A stretch of DNA of 64,000 nucleotides from Erigeron canadensis. Its lineage: Eukaryota > Streptophyta > Magnoliopsida > Asterales > Asteraceae. The stretch spans positions 22,083,723 through 22,147,722 of the forward strand of contig NC_057767.1 in the NCBI RefSeq assembly GCF_010389155.1, read 5' to 3'. The notes under the pieces were generated by a model that saw only the letters and a list, made by a program, of their open reading frames with translations, did no database searches and was not told the DNA's origin. This document shows, piece after piece, positions 11,200 to 24,259 of this stretch. The position numbers and the translations under genes are program-made. Numbering within the stretch: the stretch's first letter is position 1; every line of letters begins with the position of its first letter.

Positions 11200-12448
11200 A
11201 TTCGTCACTCATAAATAAATGACTTATCCGTATCCCTCACTTTATCATATCATTTCCTTGAGTTGTACTTTAACTTGTCATAGCCAAACTCATTTAGCGT
11301 CTTACATAGTCTTTTCTACTTTCATTTTACATTTCGACTGTTTCGTCATTTCTTTGATTCAACATTTAAATCAAACCAAGTAACCACCTAATTTCTTCAA
11401 TCTTCATAAGTAGTAGACACATTACATTCGACGAAGGCTATTCATTTGGCGTTTAAGCCTCTCACACACATATCCTTATTAACTTGCTACCATAACTCAT
11501 ATAATTCATTTGAACACAGGGTCGACTCGCCATAACTTTTGATGCATAACATATCTGAAAATTGTTTACATAATGGTCGTCTTGATTTGAAGCATTCAAC
11601 AATTAGCTTTCAGAATTTAAGAGAACTTCTTTAACACACATCTTTTCTTTTATGTCCAATAAAATGGTGCAATAGTTCATCAGAAAATAAACATTTTTTA
11701 GACAACCAGTTTCTAATGGCTCCTATCATTACCTTTAGCTTCCCCACGCAACTTTGTCTCTTAGTCCATGAATGACACGACTCCTCACTTCCGTTAAGGG
11801 ATCATTAAATAATTACTTTTGTAACAAAACTTTCGGTGTCTACTCTTGGATTTTAACCCTATCACACGTCAAAATATAAGATTTACTACACCTCATATCA
11901 TAATAGGTCACAACACATTTCAGGCGGCATCCAAATAAGCGTGTCACCACGGTTCATAAGCCTCATCAAGTACACCTTTTAGATCATAAGATGACCAAAT
12001 GAGAGGAAACTCAGTTCTTAACAAATGTAGCAGGCTTAGAGACCTTTTCAAAATGCAAGGTTTGAATCTGGAAGAGCTTTAATGAATAAGTTGTGACGTT
12101 TGCAAGAAAAGTCTGCATAATTCGTCTGAAACCTGACCATTTCTAGAAATCGACATTTTTCGCATATCTTTGGGAAAAATCACGGGAAACTTTGTCATAT
12201 CAAATTTAGGGGACACGTAGAGGTTTTCAGAAATGTAAGAGTCATCTCCTAAGTTGTTCATATAGAGAAGATATAATTTTTGCAATATGACTGATGTGTG
12301 AAATCGAGTAATAAAATTTATAAACACGAATTACGAAAAGACTGCCTACAACACATTCACAAGCAGTGAACCTGATCGCATGCAGTAGAGTAAATTCGGT
12401 AAATCCGAGGTCGATCACGAAGACTTAGTAAGCAATTGTTAAAATAAA
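11200..12448. other. Element A internal region, left part
   Basis: Non-coding, C/T- and A-rich, with no gag or pol frame. A short minus frame at 12079-12327 shows no domain. The normal polypurine tract next to the LTR is not recognisable here. Confidence 0.5.
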
Positions 12449-12754
12449 GGGTTTATGGCATACTAATGTAACCACCTATGACCAAATGGTTATGTAATGT
12501 AGTGACCTATTCATATGGCTATGTAATGTATGCACTTATATTTTCTTGGCTATACTATGTAAAATATGTATGGACGTTACATAGTGTAACAAAAAAAAAA
12601 TACATAGGTTCTTACATTTATTGAGCCAAATAAAAAAACCTTACATAGTATAGCCAAGAAAACATAGGTACATACATTACATAGCCACCTGAATATGTCA
12701 CTACATTACAGAACCATTTGGTCGTAGGTGGTTACATTCGTATGTCATTATCCC
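12449..12754. mobile_element. Mutator-type foldback MITE
   Basis: A 306-bp element. The left arm GGGTTTATGGCATACTAATG is complementary over nearly its whole half to the right arm ending CATTCGTATGTCATTATCCC. The flanks are a perfect 9-bp direct repeat TAAAATAAA (12440-12448, 12755-12763). Nine-base duplication plus long inverted repeats is the Mutator-like signature. No coding capacity. Confidence 0.85.
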
Positions 12755-12763
12755 TAAAATAAA

Positions 12764-14892
12764 GTAATTTAAACGAAAAGGGGTTTTGTGACCGAATTGT
12801 AACTTTGCAATTAGTTAGCGAATTTGTTAGTAATCTCTCAGGATTAATCGAAAGAGAGTTTGTTGTATTAAACAATAGTTTAAAAGGTCATCCATCTTGA
12901 ATTCGCTTGACAACATGTTCGGATTGCACATAAAATGAAGTTCAATTCCAATTTAAGTTGATTAAATAAGTGAGACTCAAACAAAACACCAACCCCGTAC
13001 CCATCAAGTTAATGACATCATTCAACTCTCTTGCTTAAACTAGTTCTATTACAAAGACCGGTACCCCGAGACATCTTTAATAACTTTGGTAATTCAACAA
13101 TGGTTTTGGTTATTAATATAACAATTAAAGCTAGCGATTGTACCCAACCGTTAACATATTTATTCCTATTATCATCGAATGATTATCTAGCGTACCTGTC
13201 ATAGATCCAATCATTTGTACCCAAACAATTGAAATAAAATATATGAAATCAATAACTACCATTAAAGACTCATATAAATCACCAACCAATTCAAGATAAA
13301 TTATAAGGAACAAATACGCTAAGATCTCGATATAACGTTAAATGAAATAAACATTGGATTAATAAAAGTATGCAATCCTTACATATTGTCTCACTCCATC
13401 AAGATGGATGATAAAGTGATTAGCCACTCATATTAAATATGAAAGAACAAATCAAAATAGAAAAATTCATTGTTACCGAATACAAGGAATTGAAAGCAAA
13501 TAACGTAAATGATCCAATCGTGATTGAGGGCTTTAAATATGATTCTCCAAATGAAAAATCTCTCAAAAGTTTCTCTAAAATGGCTGGAAGAAAAAGATCT
13601 CTTTAGGGATTCTGTAAACTTGGTATTTATAGTCTTCAAAAAAGTCAAATTCCCGTCGGCCTAAATATGTGGCACATACCTATTTGTATGTGGCACATAT
13701 TTGAGGTTTTTTTCTACAAGCTCGTCAGATGTGGCACATGCACTTTCGCATGTGGCGCATATTTCACTCTGTCCAGAATTAGTCCTAAATATGTGACAGA
13801 CACCAATAGTATGTGGCACATACATCTGAACAAATAACTTCCTCTCTTCTTAAGCTTAATTATGTGGCACATACACATAACATGCGCCACATATTTGCAC
13901 CTTTAGCTTCTTCCCTTTGCTTTTCTTGATTAGAACTTCTCACAATCATCCATAAACGTCCATAAGCTCATAATTAACCATATTTAAGCCATTTCTTCCA
14001 CGGAACCTGCTATGGACCTGAAACACTCGAACATACCATGAAGCATCGAAATATATACAGATATGTCCCGAAATTAAACATAAATTGGCCGAAAACATTA
14101 CGGGAAAAATATATAAAAATGGACACATCAATGACTGAATTTTCAGACCCAATAAACTCTTTGTTTTGCAAACAATTTCCACCATCAAACATTCATGTCA
14201 AGCCACCACGGCCTCTACGGTTCATACACATCAAATTATGACTTATTTATCATTATAAAATCATCAATTAGTTCATGGATTCATTATACTCATTTTACAA
14301 TCGATTTGACACCCGAATGGCAAATTCGACTCACAAATGCAATCGAATCCATATAAAACCTCAAGACCAGATGTGAACCCTATATCGGTTCTATTTGAAC
14401 ATTAGGATACCTGTAGAAACAACTTCCTACCTGTAGGAAATCTCAAGATACATATTGATTGCAATAACAATCACTGAACGACCCGAAATCTTCAAGCTAA
14501 CAACAACAAACGTTTCCTATCAACCAATACTCAACAAGTCCAGGTATGGACGAAAGATATGGAGGGATATGACCAATATTCTACAAAGATTTTGATCTAT
14601 ACTTGGAAGATGATGAACAGATCGATTACATGCACCGATTGATCATTAATCCACCCTAGACATATTTACTACACATAAATAGGTTAAATCGTCCACCGGG
14701 AATTCTATCAACATATTAAACAAATCTTGGCATCTTAAATACATAAATGCATATATCTTTTAGGCATTAAAGCCTCTCATATATAGCATATTAATCCCAC
14801 GAAAGCATTAACTCGTTAAAAGGCTTAACGGTAGTAAGGTGTTGACTTAATGACTCAAGTCGACCGTTACACAAAAAGTTTGGATTGTTGCA
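12764..14892 (-). repeat. Element K: LTR fragment, minus orientation (left end unresolved)
   Basis: On the minus strand an LTR start TGCAACAATCCAAAC at 14892 follows directly on a polypurine tract. The LTR body runs leftward and holds TATGTGGCACATA palindromes at 13660-13890. Its first bases resemble those of A (TGTAACATCTTAAAC), so it is probably a related family inserted in or recombined with A. The other end could not be fixed; 12764 is only the limit set by the MITE. Confidence 0.45.
13660..13895. repeat. Palindrome cluster, TATGTGGCACATA type
   Basis: TATGTGGCACATA, ATGTGGCACAT and ATGTGGCGCATA forms recur about eight times with irregular spacing, in both orientations (for example CATGCGCCACATA near 13881). 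Confidence 0.8.
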
Positions 14893-14909
14893 GTTACCTC
14901 CCCCTTAAG
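14893..14909 (-). other. Polypurine tract of element K
   Basis: The minus strand reads CTTAAGGGGGAGGTAAC immediately before the LTR start TGCAACA. This would prime plus-strand DNA synthesis in an LTR retroelement. Confidence 0.6.
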
Positions 14910-16380
14910 ATACCCGTCCCAATCGTCTCATATCGTCCCGTAGCGAAATCGAAACTAAAACGAGTCATAAATCCAAAACAGACCAGAATATGCCCCGCAT
15001 GAATAGTGCATGCGCCGCATATCGGGCTTCCTTTGGAAGACCCATTTTCAAAAATTAGGCATATCTGCGCCGCATATAGCTTTTATGCGTCGCATATTAT
15101 CTATGATCAGGAAAAATAATTCAAACGAAACCTAAACATTTTCCTTATACCCAAGCACAACTTTAACACTTTACAACTCGAATGTAGCTTCACATCATAA
15201 CATAGCATTCATAGAAAGGGAGAGCTTCATGGTTAAAAGGTTCAATCAACCGTAGTTTTAACTTATTTACTTGATTCAACTTCATCATTCTTTAGTCCAT
15301 TCATACGTGTCTATTCTTCGTGTGGTTAAATATGATACCATTAAGTGATTCCTTCATTCCCATCTTCACTTCATTCAGATCAACATAGACACGGTCTCAC
15401 AAACACACAAATGTCGTGATACATTTACAATTACGTTCGCGACCGGAATTGTAACTATATCCTTCCATCCGTGTGCCCGATAACCCTTCTATGCGTCACC
15501 TACTAATAATCTTTCAGGTATCTAGCATCAACTTTACTTTTCAAACTTCACATCCGTTTCTTTTACACTAGTAGACTCAACAACATTGACTACAAATCAC
15601 TTCATTTAACTTCATGTACATCATTCATTCATCATAAACATTTTAATCTGACTATCACTTTATTCCACCGATCTTAACACACTTTCACACACTTGCAGCA
15701 TCAACATCCTTAAAGTTGTAACACGACGTTTACTTTTGACAAATAGGGATACATTACATAGAAATCTTTCCAACTTCATTACTTTGTACACCGGTCAACA
15801 CAAGCATGGCCATACAAACACGCTCGCGGCGTGATACGCTTGCAACTATGTTCCGAACCATAATTGTAATTGTATCCTTTCACACACGCGTTCGTCCCCA
15901 CATTTGTGTATCACCCTTTTTCCATCAATTCCTTTCACGTGATTTTCAGCACACATACTACATCTCATTTCCTTTGCGGTCCTTGTCACTATCCCCATGG
16001 GCTAGAAAACATTAATGGAATACCATTTCACCTAATTCCTCACTTTCATTCACCTCAACTACTTCAAACATAAGTTACAACGCACATATATCAAATTCAG
16101 TTAGGGAAATGGCACATTACCTATGGGACCGTCTATCATACTGATAAGATAATTTAGCTACGGAGAAGCGAGAAACGGAAGAATAGAGGCAAAAACATAT
16201 TCACATATCAATAAGCAATCATCATATAGCCCTAATCCTACACTCTCACTCATCCCAACCCGACTTAAGGCATTTCATCTCAAAGGCTAAGCACACCTAC
16301 TTAAGCCTACGTTGTTCCTTATCAGTTGAAGTCCATTTCCTATGCCATACTTATAGTCCTTGGTTCACTTAAACAATTTA
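14910..16380. other. Retroelement internal region, non-coding
   Basis: No gag or pol frame. Contains ATGCGCCGCAT-type palindromes near 14993-15100. It also has two diverged copies of a roughly 110-bp segment (about 15375-15480 and 15785-15900) sharing ACAAACACNC, CGTGATAC and AATTGTAA blocks. The plus frames at 15806-16073 lie in the second copy and look fortuitous. Confidence 0.5.
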
Positions 16381-16390
16381 TCTGATACCA
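16381..16390 (-). other. Primer-binding site of element A (initiator Met tRNA)
   Basis: The minus strand reads TGGTATCAGA three bases after the LTR end. This is the first ten bases of the usual plant retroelement site complementary to initiator methionine tRNA, and it fixes the orientation of A. Confidence 0.7.
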
Positions 16391-16393
16391 ACT

Positions 16394-18022
16394 TGTAACA
16401 CTCGTCATTTAAAAATATGGATTTCCAAAAAACTTTCGCCTAACGGCGTCAAAAGAAAGCGGAAGTAAACCTTAAAAGTCCAAACCAGCAAAATTTGTTT
16501 GGTTCATTCATTAAATGGTTTTACTAGCCATATCATCAAAATAAGTTCAAATTGAAACCCATCGATTGCCCAACATTAAACAACCGACCACATTATCAAT
16601 ACAAGACATTATTATCTAAACATAAAGCAAATGTCTAAAGCGAGCAGTCACTATGGGTTAACTATAGCCAGCTTCAAAATCATCTACCCATGCCTCACAA
16701 CTTCTCGCATCAACCTGATCACTAATGTTGGACCTAAAGGAACAACACATTTTAAAAGAGCAAATGTTAGCTAACAAATTAGCTAAATAAGATAACACAT
16801 AGTTTATAAAACGTTTGTCCATTTCAAACATTATAGAAAACTCATAATTCGTCTTTAAGGCACATATCATCACAAGTCATCACATATATCATATCACATC
16901 TTGCATCACACATCTTTCATATAGGACGGGTTATCCTAAATGTGCCTAGTCATCTTTGCATCTCACATATAACATTTGAATATCTTTGTAGATGTGACAT
17001 AAGTCACGCTTCACATATAACATATACATCTTTGTATGTGTAACATAAGTCACACAAGACTAGAATGGATTAAGCTTAACACAAGACTTTACATATGCTC
17101 GAGACTTCTTTATTATATTAGCTTAGGCTACACTTTCACCTAAACTAATCACGTGTATCTTTTACTTTATATTAGCTTAGGATACACTTTCACCTAAACC
17201 AATCACATACATCTTTCTTTACTTTAGGGCCCTTAATCGTGCACGTGTCATGAAAAACCTATAGAAGTCTAGTGACTAGGTGTTCAAGCCATGCAATCAA
17301 TCATAAGACATAAAAGGATCAACATATCGTCATCACATATTAACCTCACATCATCAAATCATAAAAATCCTTATCAACATGCCAGTCATATCATCATATC
17401 GTTATAACATAATAATATCGTATCCTCATGTTATATTCACATCATTTCATCTTAACATGAGAGCAATGCTTTATTATATCGTTTCATAAACATTCGTCAT
17501 ATCATTGTAGTAATGCGTCATCATGTCATCAATTGCATTATAGTATCATAACATTTTTTTTACATAATATCGTATCATATCAATATCATGTCAATTTATG
17601 TTTACATCATAGATTTTCATGTCATCACATACTTTATTCCATCATATCAAGATATCGTTACAATACATATCATTTCATATCATTGGGGTAGCATTTCAGG
17701 CTTCAATAATCATCTACATAGCCCGTATCACCTCCCGTATAATCCCGAATACCCATAAGCAAACAAAATACCATTTGGGAAAGTTATTATATGAAAACTA
17801 TGTTTTTGTTGAACCCTCAGCGTGTCAAAGTAGTGTATCTTACCTTGGTACTGCTTACAATGAGTTACGTATATCTTACGGTGCTTGTTAAGTGCTCCGA
17901 CTACCTATAATGAGTATAAGATTGTTCTATATGGTAAACAAACTTAGGTACCAAACTGACCCATTTGTGCACCACACAGAAATCTTGTGCGCCGCACAAA
18001 ACCACAAAAGTCATTTGTGCAC
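16394..18022 (-). repeat. Element A, 5' LTR, first segment (right copy)
   Basis: Matches 8504 onward (TGTAACACTCGTCATTT...) and stops at TTTGTGCAC, where element B inserted. Lacks about 190 bp present in the left copy, between AAGTCAC and TTAAGCTTAACACAAGAC. The remainder is 37326-38217. Confidence 0.85.
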
Positions 18023-19513
18023 TGATGTGTCATATTTTATACCATTTCCCACGTGACTTTACGACCAATTATTCGTTGTTTTTATAGTTTTATATACAAC
18101 TTTCGATGCTTTGAGGTATTGTTAAGTGTTTTCAAGTTGGAAAATGATTATACGAAGGAATTGGTTGTTTTAGATGATTTAGGGAAGAAATGGAAGAAAG
18201 GTTCGGTCGAAATCAAGTGAAAGACGTAGAAAACGGAGAATGGAGCACGTAACTCCTGTTTCTGGTGTCACACCCTTTACAAGGAGATTTTCCAATTTCA
18301 CATGTAACTTAGAGTTATGACCATAACAGTAGTTAGAATTTCAAAGGAGGGTAACGGCCGTTACTTGAGTAACGGGGGTTACACGCGTAGTACAAACATA
18401 ACGGGAGTTAGCCAACTAACAGCCGTTACACGCGGATTTTGTATATATATTCAGCTAGGGTTCTGCATTAAGTGTCAAATTTTGGCATAATTTTTCTTAT
18501 GTTTCTCATAGTTAATAGCACTTTGGAGCAAATGAGTTGTTAGGGTTTTACATCTTTTCAGCTCCGGATTATAACCGTCATTGCTACCGGATTATCTTCA
18601 ATCGTTTGGTATAATATGATTTCTTCTCAATTTATTTGTTCTTGTCTTTTTAATATGAGTAGCTAAATCTCTTGCACCCGCTTGGGTAGTAAGAATGTCA
18701 TAGGGTCGATTTAATGTTGCTTGCAAGTGTTGAACAACGTTTTTATGTTTAATCGAAGATCCATATTTATTTGAGTTTAAATATTATTTTTATCTTTTAT
18801 ATTTATTGATTGATAATTGTAACTAGAAGTTCGGAAGAAATCTATGTCATTGTCAATTAGTTTATGAAAAAGTTAATCGGTCTATAATTAACTTAAAGTC
18901 GTTGGAGTTTGGAAGAAATTAACGATAAAGATTTCAAACAATTAAATTCACTTTGAATGTGTAAACACTTATGATAGAGGAATTTGATTAGGTGAATAAG
19001 CAGTTCGAAAGAAAGTTTTTAAAGGTTAAATCATAAAATCAACTCAAGTTCTTAATGCTTAATTGTTTTGAGTAGAAATTAAACGCGGAAGCGATAACTA
19101 TATTTAGAGCAATTAAAGTGTCAAGTATAACGGAAGTTTGTCTTGTCTATCTTTTGAGTCGTTCAACAAATGCAAGTAATCTTTGGACCCGATGATTGGC
19201 ATGTGAAATGCTCCAAGTAGGTGTTCCTTTAAAACTATTGTTAGGATTCAACAACAAAATTCTCTTTGCGATTAATCCTACGGAATTACTATTGTTTTCT
19301 ACTAACTACTTGCAACGTGGCAATTCTGCCACAAAACCCCCCTTTAATTTGAATCATTTTATTGTTAACAATTGCTTAATAAGTCTTTGTGTTCGACCTC
19401 GGTTTACCAAGTCAACTATATTGCATACGAAGGGGTCCACTGCCCGCAAGTGTATAGTAGTCAGTAGCTAGGTATTTCTTGATTGTAAATTTAAGACTAG
19501 AAAATACACATCA
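18023..19513 (+). repeat. Element B 5' LTR
   Basis: 1491 bp, TGATG...CATCA. A TATATATAT stretch at 18442-18450 is a candidate TATA box, with a transcription start expected shortly downstream. The 91-codon frame at 19196-19471 recurs in the 3' LTR only because the LTRs are duplicates. Confidence 0.9.
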
Positions 19514-19519
19514 AGTTTT

Positions 19520-19537
19520 TGGCGCCGCTGCCGGGGA
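19520..19537 (+). other. Primer-binding site of element B
   Basis: TGGCGCCGCTGCCGGGGA lies six bases after the 5' LTR end. It is the Athila-style site, attributed in that group to Asp tRNA. The same 18 bases occur in element G at 43701-43718. Confidence 0.8.
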
Positions 19538-19752
19538 ACTTAAATTATGTAGTTGTTTAATTTAGTGATTCGATCCTTTCTTGCATTCATTTATGAGGAA
19601 GTTAACTGTTTTATTAGATAGACTTTATTTTTGTTTTTAATTTTATTTCTCTTTGTCCCAGGTTCGGTTAACGTTTTGTCTTGTGGTGATTGTGCAGGTC
19701 CTTTGACAAGGGACTTTCCCGTGTTGTTGTTAGTCCCTTTGTCCCAGGTTCG

Positions 19753-22552
19753 ATGAACACACGAGCTTCTAGCAGACCTTTGGTTAGTCCCTTGTCAAAC
19801 CCGGGAAAGTCAGGTGTCGCTTAGTTCAAAACAACAACACAGAGCCCTCTACGTCCAACTAGATAGATCCAGAAACTGCAGAAAAAGTCCAACCGGACAT
19901 TGATTTGGATCAACATTTTTCAAAGAAAGATTCATCGAAAGGGATCTATTTCAGCACTAATTTCTTAGAAGCAAGTGGTGTGCTCAAATCAGATAATAGC
20001 TCAGAAGAAGAACAAGAAGAAGACAAGGATAAGACACCTATACCTGGTTGATCCCAACAACCGTCCCTACGGGCAAAGAAGGAGGGAAGTACCGGCCAAC
20101 CGGGGCACTGTTATTCGCCCTCCAGCTATCGAGGTAGATTTCTCTCTTAAGGGGAATCATTTGAAGAGTATTGAAGAAGAAAAGTTCGATGGAGTTACAA
20201 ACTGTGATCCATATGGCCATTTCGAGAGATTTGAAAAGATATACAGGTTGTATCAGTATGGTGAAGAATGGGTCGATCCAGTGAAGCTTGAGCTCTTTCC
20301 ACTTACTCATTGTGAAGAGGCAAAAGCTTGGCTCAAGGAACAACCGGGTGATTTGTACTCCACTTGGGCTGAACTTCAGGAAGGTTTCATTGATTAATTC
20401 TATTATGTAAGAACTCAAAGACAACTGGAGAATAAGATTAGGGCATTGACTTAAGATGCAGGTGAAGATGTAGTTGATGCTTGGAAACGGTACAATGAAA
20501 TGCTCAGAAACTGCCCAGGGCATAATATGAATATTGAAGTAGTGGTTGAGATCTTCTATGACGGTTTGCTTAGGAAAACTAGAATGGAACTTACAGGTGC
20601 ATTCGGGGGTAGTTTGAACAATGTGACTCCAAGTGAAGGTTAAAAGATCCTTGATGACATGGCTAAGGAGTTTTCTATCCGTGAAGGAACCCAAAGTAGG
20701 AGATCGGGGAGTAAGACTGTTGCTAAAGTGGAGAGTGGTGAAGAGCCAAGGTTAGTTGCAAAAGTAATGGCACTCTCAAAGCAAATGAATGAGAGGTTTG
20801 ATAGACAAGATGCAAGATTCAAGAGCATTGAGAGAGATGTGAAGGTCATAGCGGATGGTTGTGACTACTGTGGAGATATGCATTACTCGGAAGATTTCAC
20901 GGACAAGCCGGCTCCAGAAGTTAGTTATATTCAAAATCAACAGCAGGGATCCTACAGCCAGAATACCGGTTATCAAAACCAGCATTCAGGTACTTCTTAT
21001 CCCTCATCTTCTTTTAACACTAACAATTATGGGTTTTGTGGCAACAAGTTCAACAGGTTTAGCAATCAGCAAGACGTGACCGCTGAATTGAGAGACATAA
21101 TGAAAGACTTGATCAGTGCTCAAAAAACAACTAACGAGAGAGTGGAAGAAGAATCCAAGAAGATGCATTTTGCATGGGATTCTATGACTACTTGTTTGGA
21201 GGGCTTGACTTATAAGTTGGATCAAAGTACTAAGAGCACTCAGGCTACGTTCCAGGATATAAAAGCTAAGTTCGAAAGGCTAGGAAATTTGAATAGGCAG
21301 CCCGGTACTCTACCGAGCAATACTCAACCGAATCCTAAGCCTCAACAAAACAATCAAGGATCGGGATCAAAGTACAGCCCTCCTAATGCTCAAAATGAGC
21401 ATGTCTATGCCATCATAACTCGATCAGGTAATACGTATAATTCTGCAAATCCTTTTCCTGATGAATCTACTCCGCTTGTGCAGGTACATGAAGAAAAGGA
21501 GGAGGTTGCTGAAGAAGTAGAGATGGAGCCGAACCCAGCCATGTAGACACCGACCGTTCCATCAAAGCAGCCTGACAAACCTGAAGTAAAGTTGTACCTG
21601 CCCAAAATCCCATTTCCTCAGAGATTGGTGAAACATAAACTAAAGCAGCAAATGGATAAATTTGTGAGTCACCTCAGTAAATTGCATATTAACATTCCAT
21701 TTTTAGATGCAATTGTGCATATGCCAGGTTATGCAAAGTGTTTGAGACAAATTATGATGAATAAGAAGAATCTGGCGAGAGTGGTGACTACAGGGCTTAA
21801 GGATGTTTGCTCAGCAGCAGTGACAGGTAAGTTACCTGAGAAACGCGGGGATCCAGGTTGTTTTACCATACCTTGTAAGATTGGTATAGAAACCAATTAA
21901 AATGAAAATCCATTTGGCCGATAAATCTGAAATTAGACCAATGGGAATTCTAGAAGATGTGTTAGTTAAGGTGCGCGGTTTGGTTTTTCTTGTAGATTTT
22001 GTGATTATTGAAGCAGATGAAGCAGTAGATGTGCCTCTTATCTTAGGGAGACTATTCCTTGCCATGGCCGATGCTAAACTTGAGGTCGGTCGTGGAAAAA
22101 TTACTTTGAGAGCAGGAAATGAGTCGGTGACATTTACGAACACCTTCTATGTTTCTTTACCTAATGTTGCTAACTTAGTTGAAACTGCTTGTGTTAGTTC
22201 TTTGGATTCGCAAGTTGATGAATGGTTACATAGGAAGCTTGAGAAAAAGGAAGGTGAGTTGAGGATGGCAACAGTGCCAGTTTCTAACTTAACGGATGGC
22301 CCTTGTGCTAAGATCCGTAAACTTTATAGCCGTTTGAAGTCTGCTGTCTCTCATGGGAATGTTAAACTGTCTGAAGAGTTGTGCTCGAATTTATCAACAA
22401 GTGAGAAAGAGGAGCTGATGATGGTTGTTGACACTTTTGGTCGAGCCAATGATTGGATTTCTAAAAAGGTGAAAGGTAACTGTTTCTTTCCTTTCAAGGG
22501 TCGACCTCCCAACACTTTAAGTGTGGGGGTGTCGGAATCCCAACCTTGGTAA
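19753..22552 (+). pseudogene. Element B gag and protease remnant, no RT
   Basis: An ATG at 19753 (MNTRASSRP) opens the same frame as the blocks at 19975-20397, 20659-21546 and 21592-21900. Internal stops fall near 19819, 20395, 20452, 20641 and 21544. The order is gag core (GNHLKSIEEEKFDG, then FERFEKIYRLYQYG), a damaged zinc knuckle at about 20860 (C-x2-C-x3-H-x4-F, the last Cys changed), and a Q/N-rich linker. The pre-protease block follows (KIPFPQRLVKHKLKQQMDKF), then the second half of the protease (LADKSEIRPMG ... VPLILGRLFLAMADAKLEV, 21902-22200). The part carrying the catalytic D-LGAS is missing at the frame change near 21898. No RT follows; the frame ends in unrelated sequence (SVGVSESQPW). 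Confidence 0.85.
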
Positions 22553-23149
22553 TTCTGTGAGGATAGAGTCTAGCTAACGACTTGTTAATAAATTAAGTGC
22601 TTCTCGGGAGGTAACCCGTGTTTCGTATTTTATTTTTATTTTTTTTCTATCTTTGTTTGAATAATCAGGATCGCATAATGCAGGACTCTATTATATATCT
22701 GTTGTCATTTAATTGTGTGTTCATGTTGATAGCAAGTTGATTGTCATGTGCATATGATGGCAGTAAGTTCAACGCATTATTCTTGTTGGCATCATTTAAG
22801 CATGGAACACCGTTATACCCGACAAGTTTGTATTGTTCTTGATTTTTGTTATTTTTACTTTCCCTATTTCCCATAAGTTTTGCCTTAGTTTATTGGACAT
22901 TGAGGACATTGTCCAACTTAAGAGTAGGGGGTGGTAAATAGGAAAAAGTCGGGTATTTTAGAGGAATTTTGAACTTTTGCTTGTTTGTCCTTGTAGTTAA
23001 TTGCTTGTCACCTAATTATAGATATTAATGAGCAATGTAACTACATCCTTGGCAAAATTTTAATATGTGGAATGTCTTTTGACTGATAACGTGGCAGCCC
23101 TCCTGGATTAATAACATTGCTAGCACGCTCAAAGCACCAAAACACCCAA
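22553..23149 (+). other. Element B post-coding region, left part
   Basis: Contains GAGTCTAGCTAACGACT...CTTCTCGGGAGGTAACCC, also found after pol of element G (57723-57775), and GGACATTGAGGACATTGTCC near 22895. The join from protease to this region shows that RT to integrase was deleted rather than moved. Confidence 0.7.
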
Positions 23150-23437
23150 TGTAACAACCGTCTTAGAAATGTTCTAAATAAGTTCCTCGAATCGTACTTT
23201 CACCATTAGAACGGCTAGACAGTTCAATTTATTTAAGTTCTTGACGTACTTTAGACCCAATTATGTGCTTATATGAAGGTCAATTTGACCTTAAATCTCG
23301 ATTTATATGACAAGTTTATGGTTAAATACGATGAAATACTAAAGTTCGGTTCGTAAACGTTCGTGTTCAAAAAAGTTCTAGTTCAAAATGTTCATAAATA
23401 GTCCTTGATTTATTAAGTTCATTTATTATGGGAAGAC

Positions 23438-23445
23438 TATAAATA
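23438..23445 (+). promoter_or_regulatory. TATA box of element C LTR
   Basis: TATAAATA within GACTATAAATAGAAGAG, in the U3 part of the 5' LTR. Confidence 0.6.
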
Positions 23446-24259
23446 GAAGAGTTTGAAGAGTGAAAACCCTATTCACCATCTTCTCCATCTCTCAACTCTC
23501 TCACTAAAAACACACACCAAAACACCATAAAACACACACTAGGACATCTCTTGATTTTGAAACGTTTAATCAAAATCGTTTGTACTTTTAGCATCCTTGT
23601 GATAATCAAAACACACTTCTTGAATCATTTCTCAGGTAACAACAACATTTGATGGGTTTTTGAGCAAATTAAAAATGTACTTTTTCAAGTTCATGTTCTT
23701 GATGATTTGGTCTAATTTTGAATGAAAATCGTGTTAAATGTTAATGGGTTTGGGTCTAAATGTGTTTAATAACAGGTGTATGAACAACTTTGGGTCATAA
23801 CATGCTTTAATCTATAAAACCCATTTTTGAAAATGAAGGTCTAAATGTGTTTGAAACCCATTTTTGATCTTGAAATCGTTATAAGTGTTATTAGATAATG
23901 TTATTGAGTATAATTGTACTAGTGCCATGTCCAAACAAGTCCTGAAAATCGAACTATACATTCATTATTGTGCTTGTGCTTGTTCAGCTTGTTCTTGGCC
24001 TAAAACGATCCTTACAAGATCGTATTGAGGCTGCTAGCTAGGACGATCTCCCCAAGATCGTCTCAGGTTTGTGGTGTGTTTTTTTGTTTATTCGAGGTTG
24101 TTGTGATTGGGAATCACACACTTCTTGGGTAGCTAATCTTCTAGATTGGTTTTGCTCAAACAATTGTTCTTGAACTAGAAATGATCATGTACCCTTTGTT
24201 CTTGCTCTTGAACCATGAAGCGACCCTCCCAAAGTCGTCCCATTTCCCTGAGTTCAAAA

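Noticed and set aside
15806..16073. Two overlapping plus frames of 67-69 codons
   Set aside because: They lie in the non-coding interior of a retroelement, overlap each other and show no domain.
19196..19471. 91-codon plus frame in element B 5' LTR, recurring at 37008-37283
   Set aside because: The recurrence is explained by the LTR duplication. It starts downstream of the probable transcript start, has no domain, and lies over low-complexity LTR sequence.
20038..20694. 218-codon minus frame
   Set aside because: It is antisense to the gag of element B, which has clear gag motifs on the plus strand.
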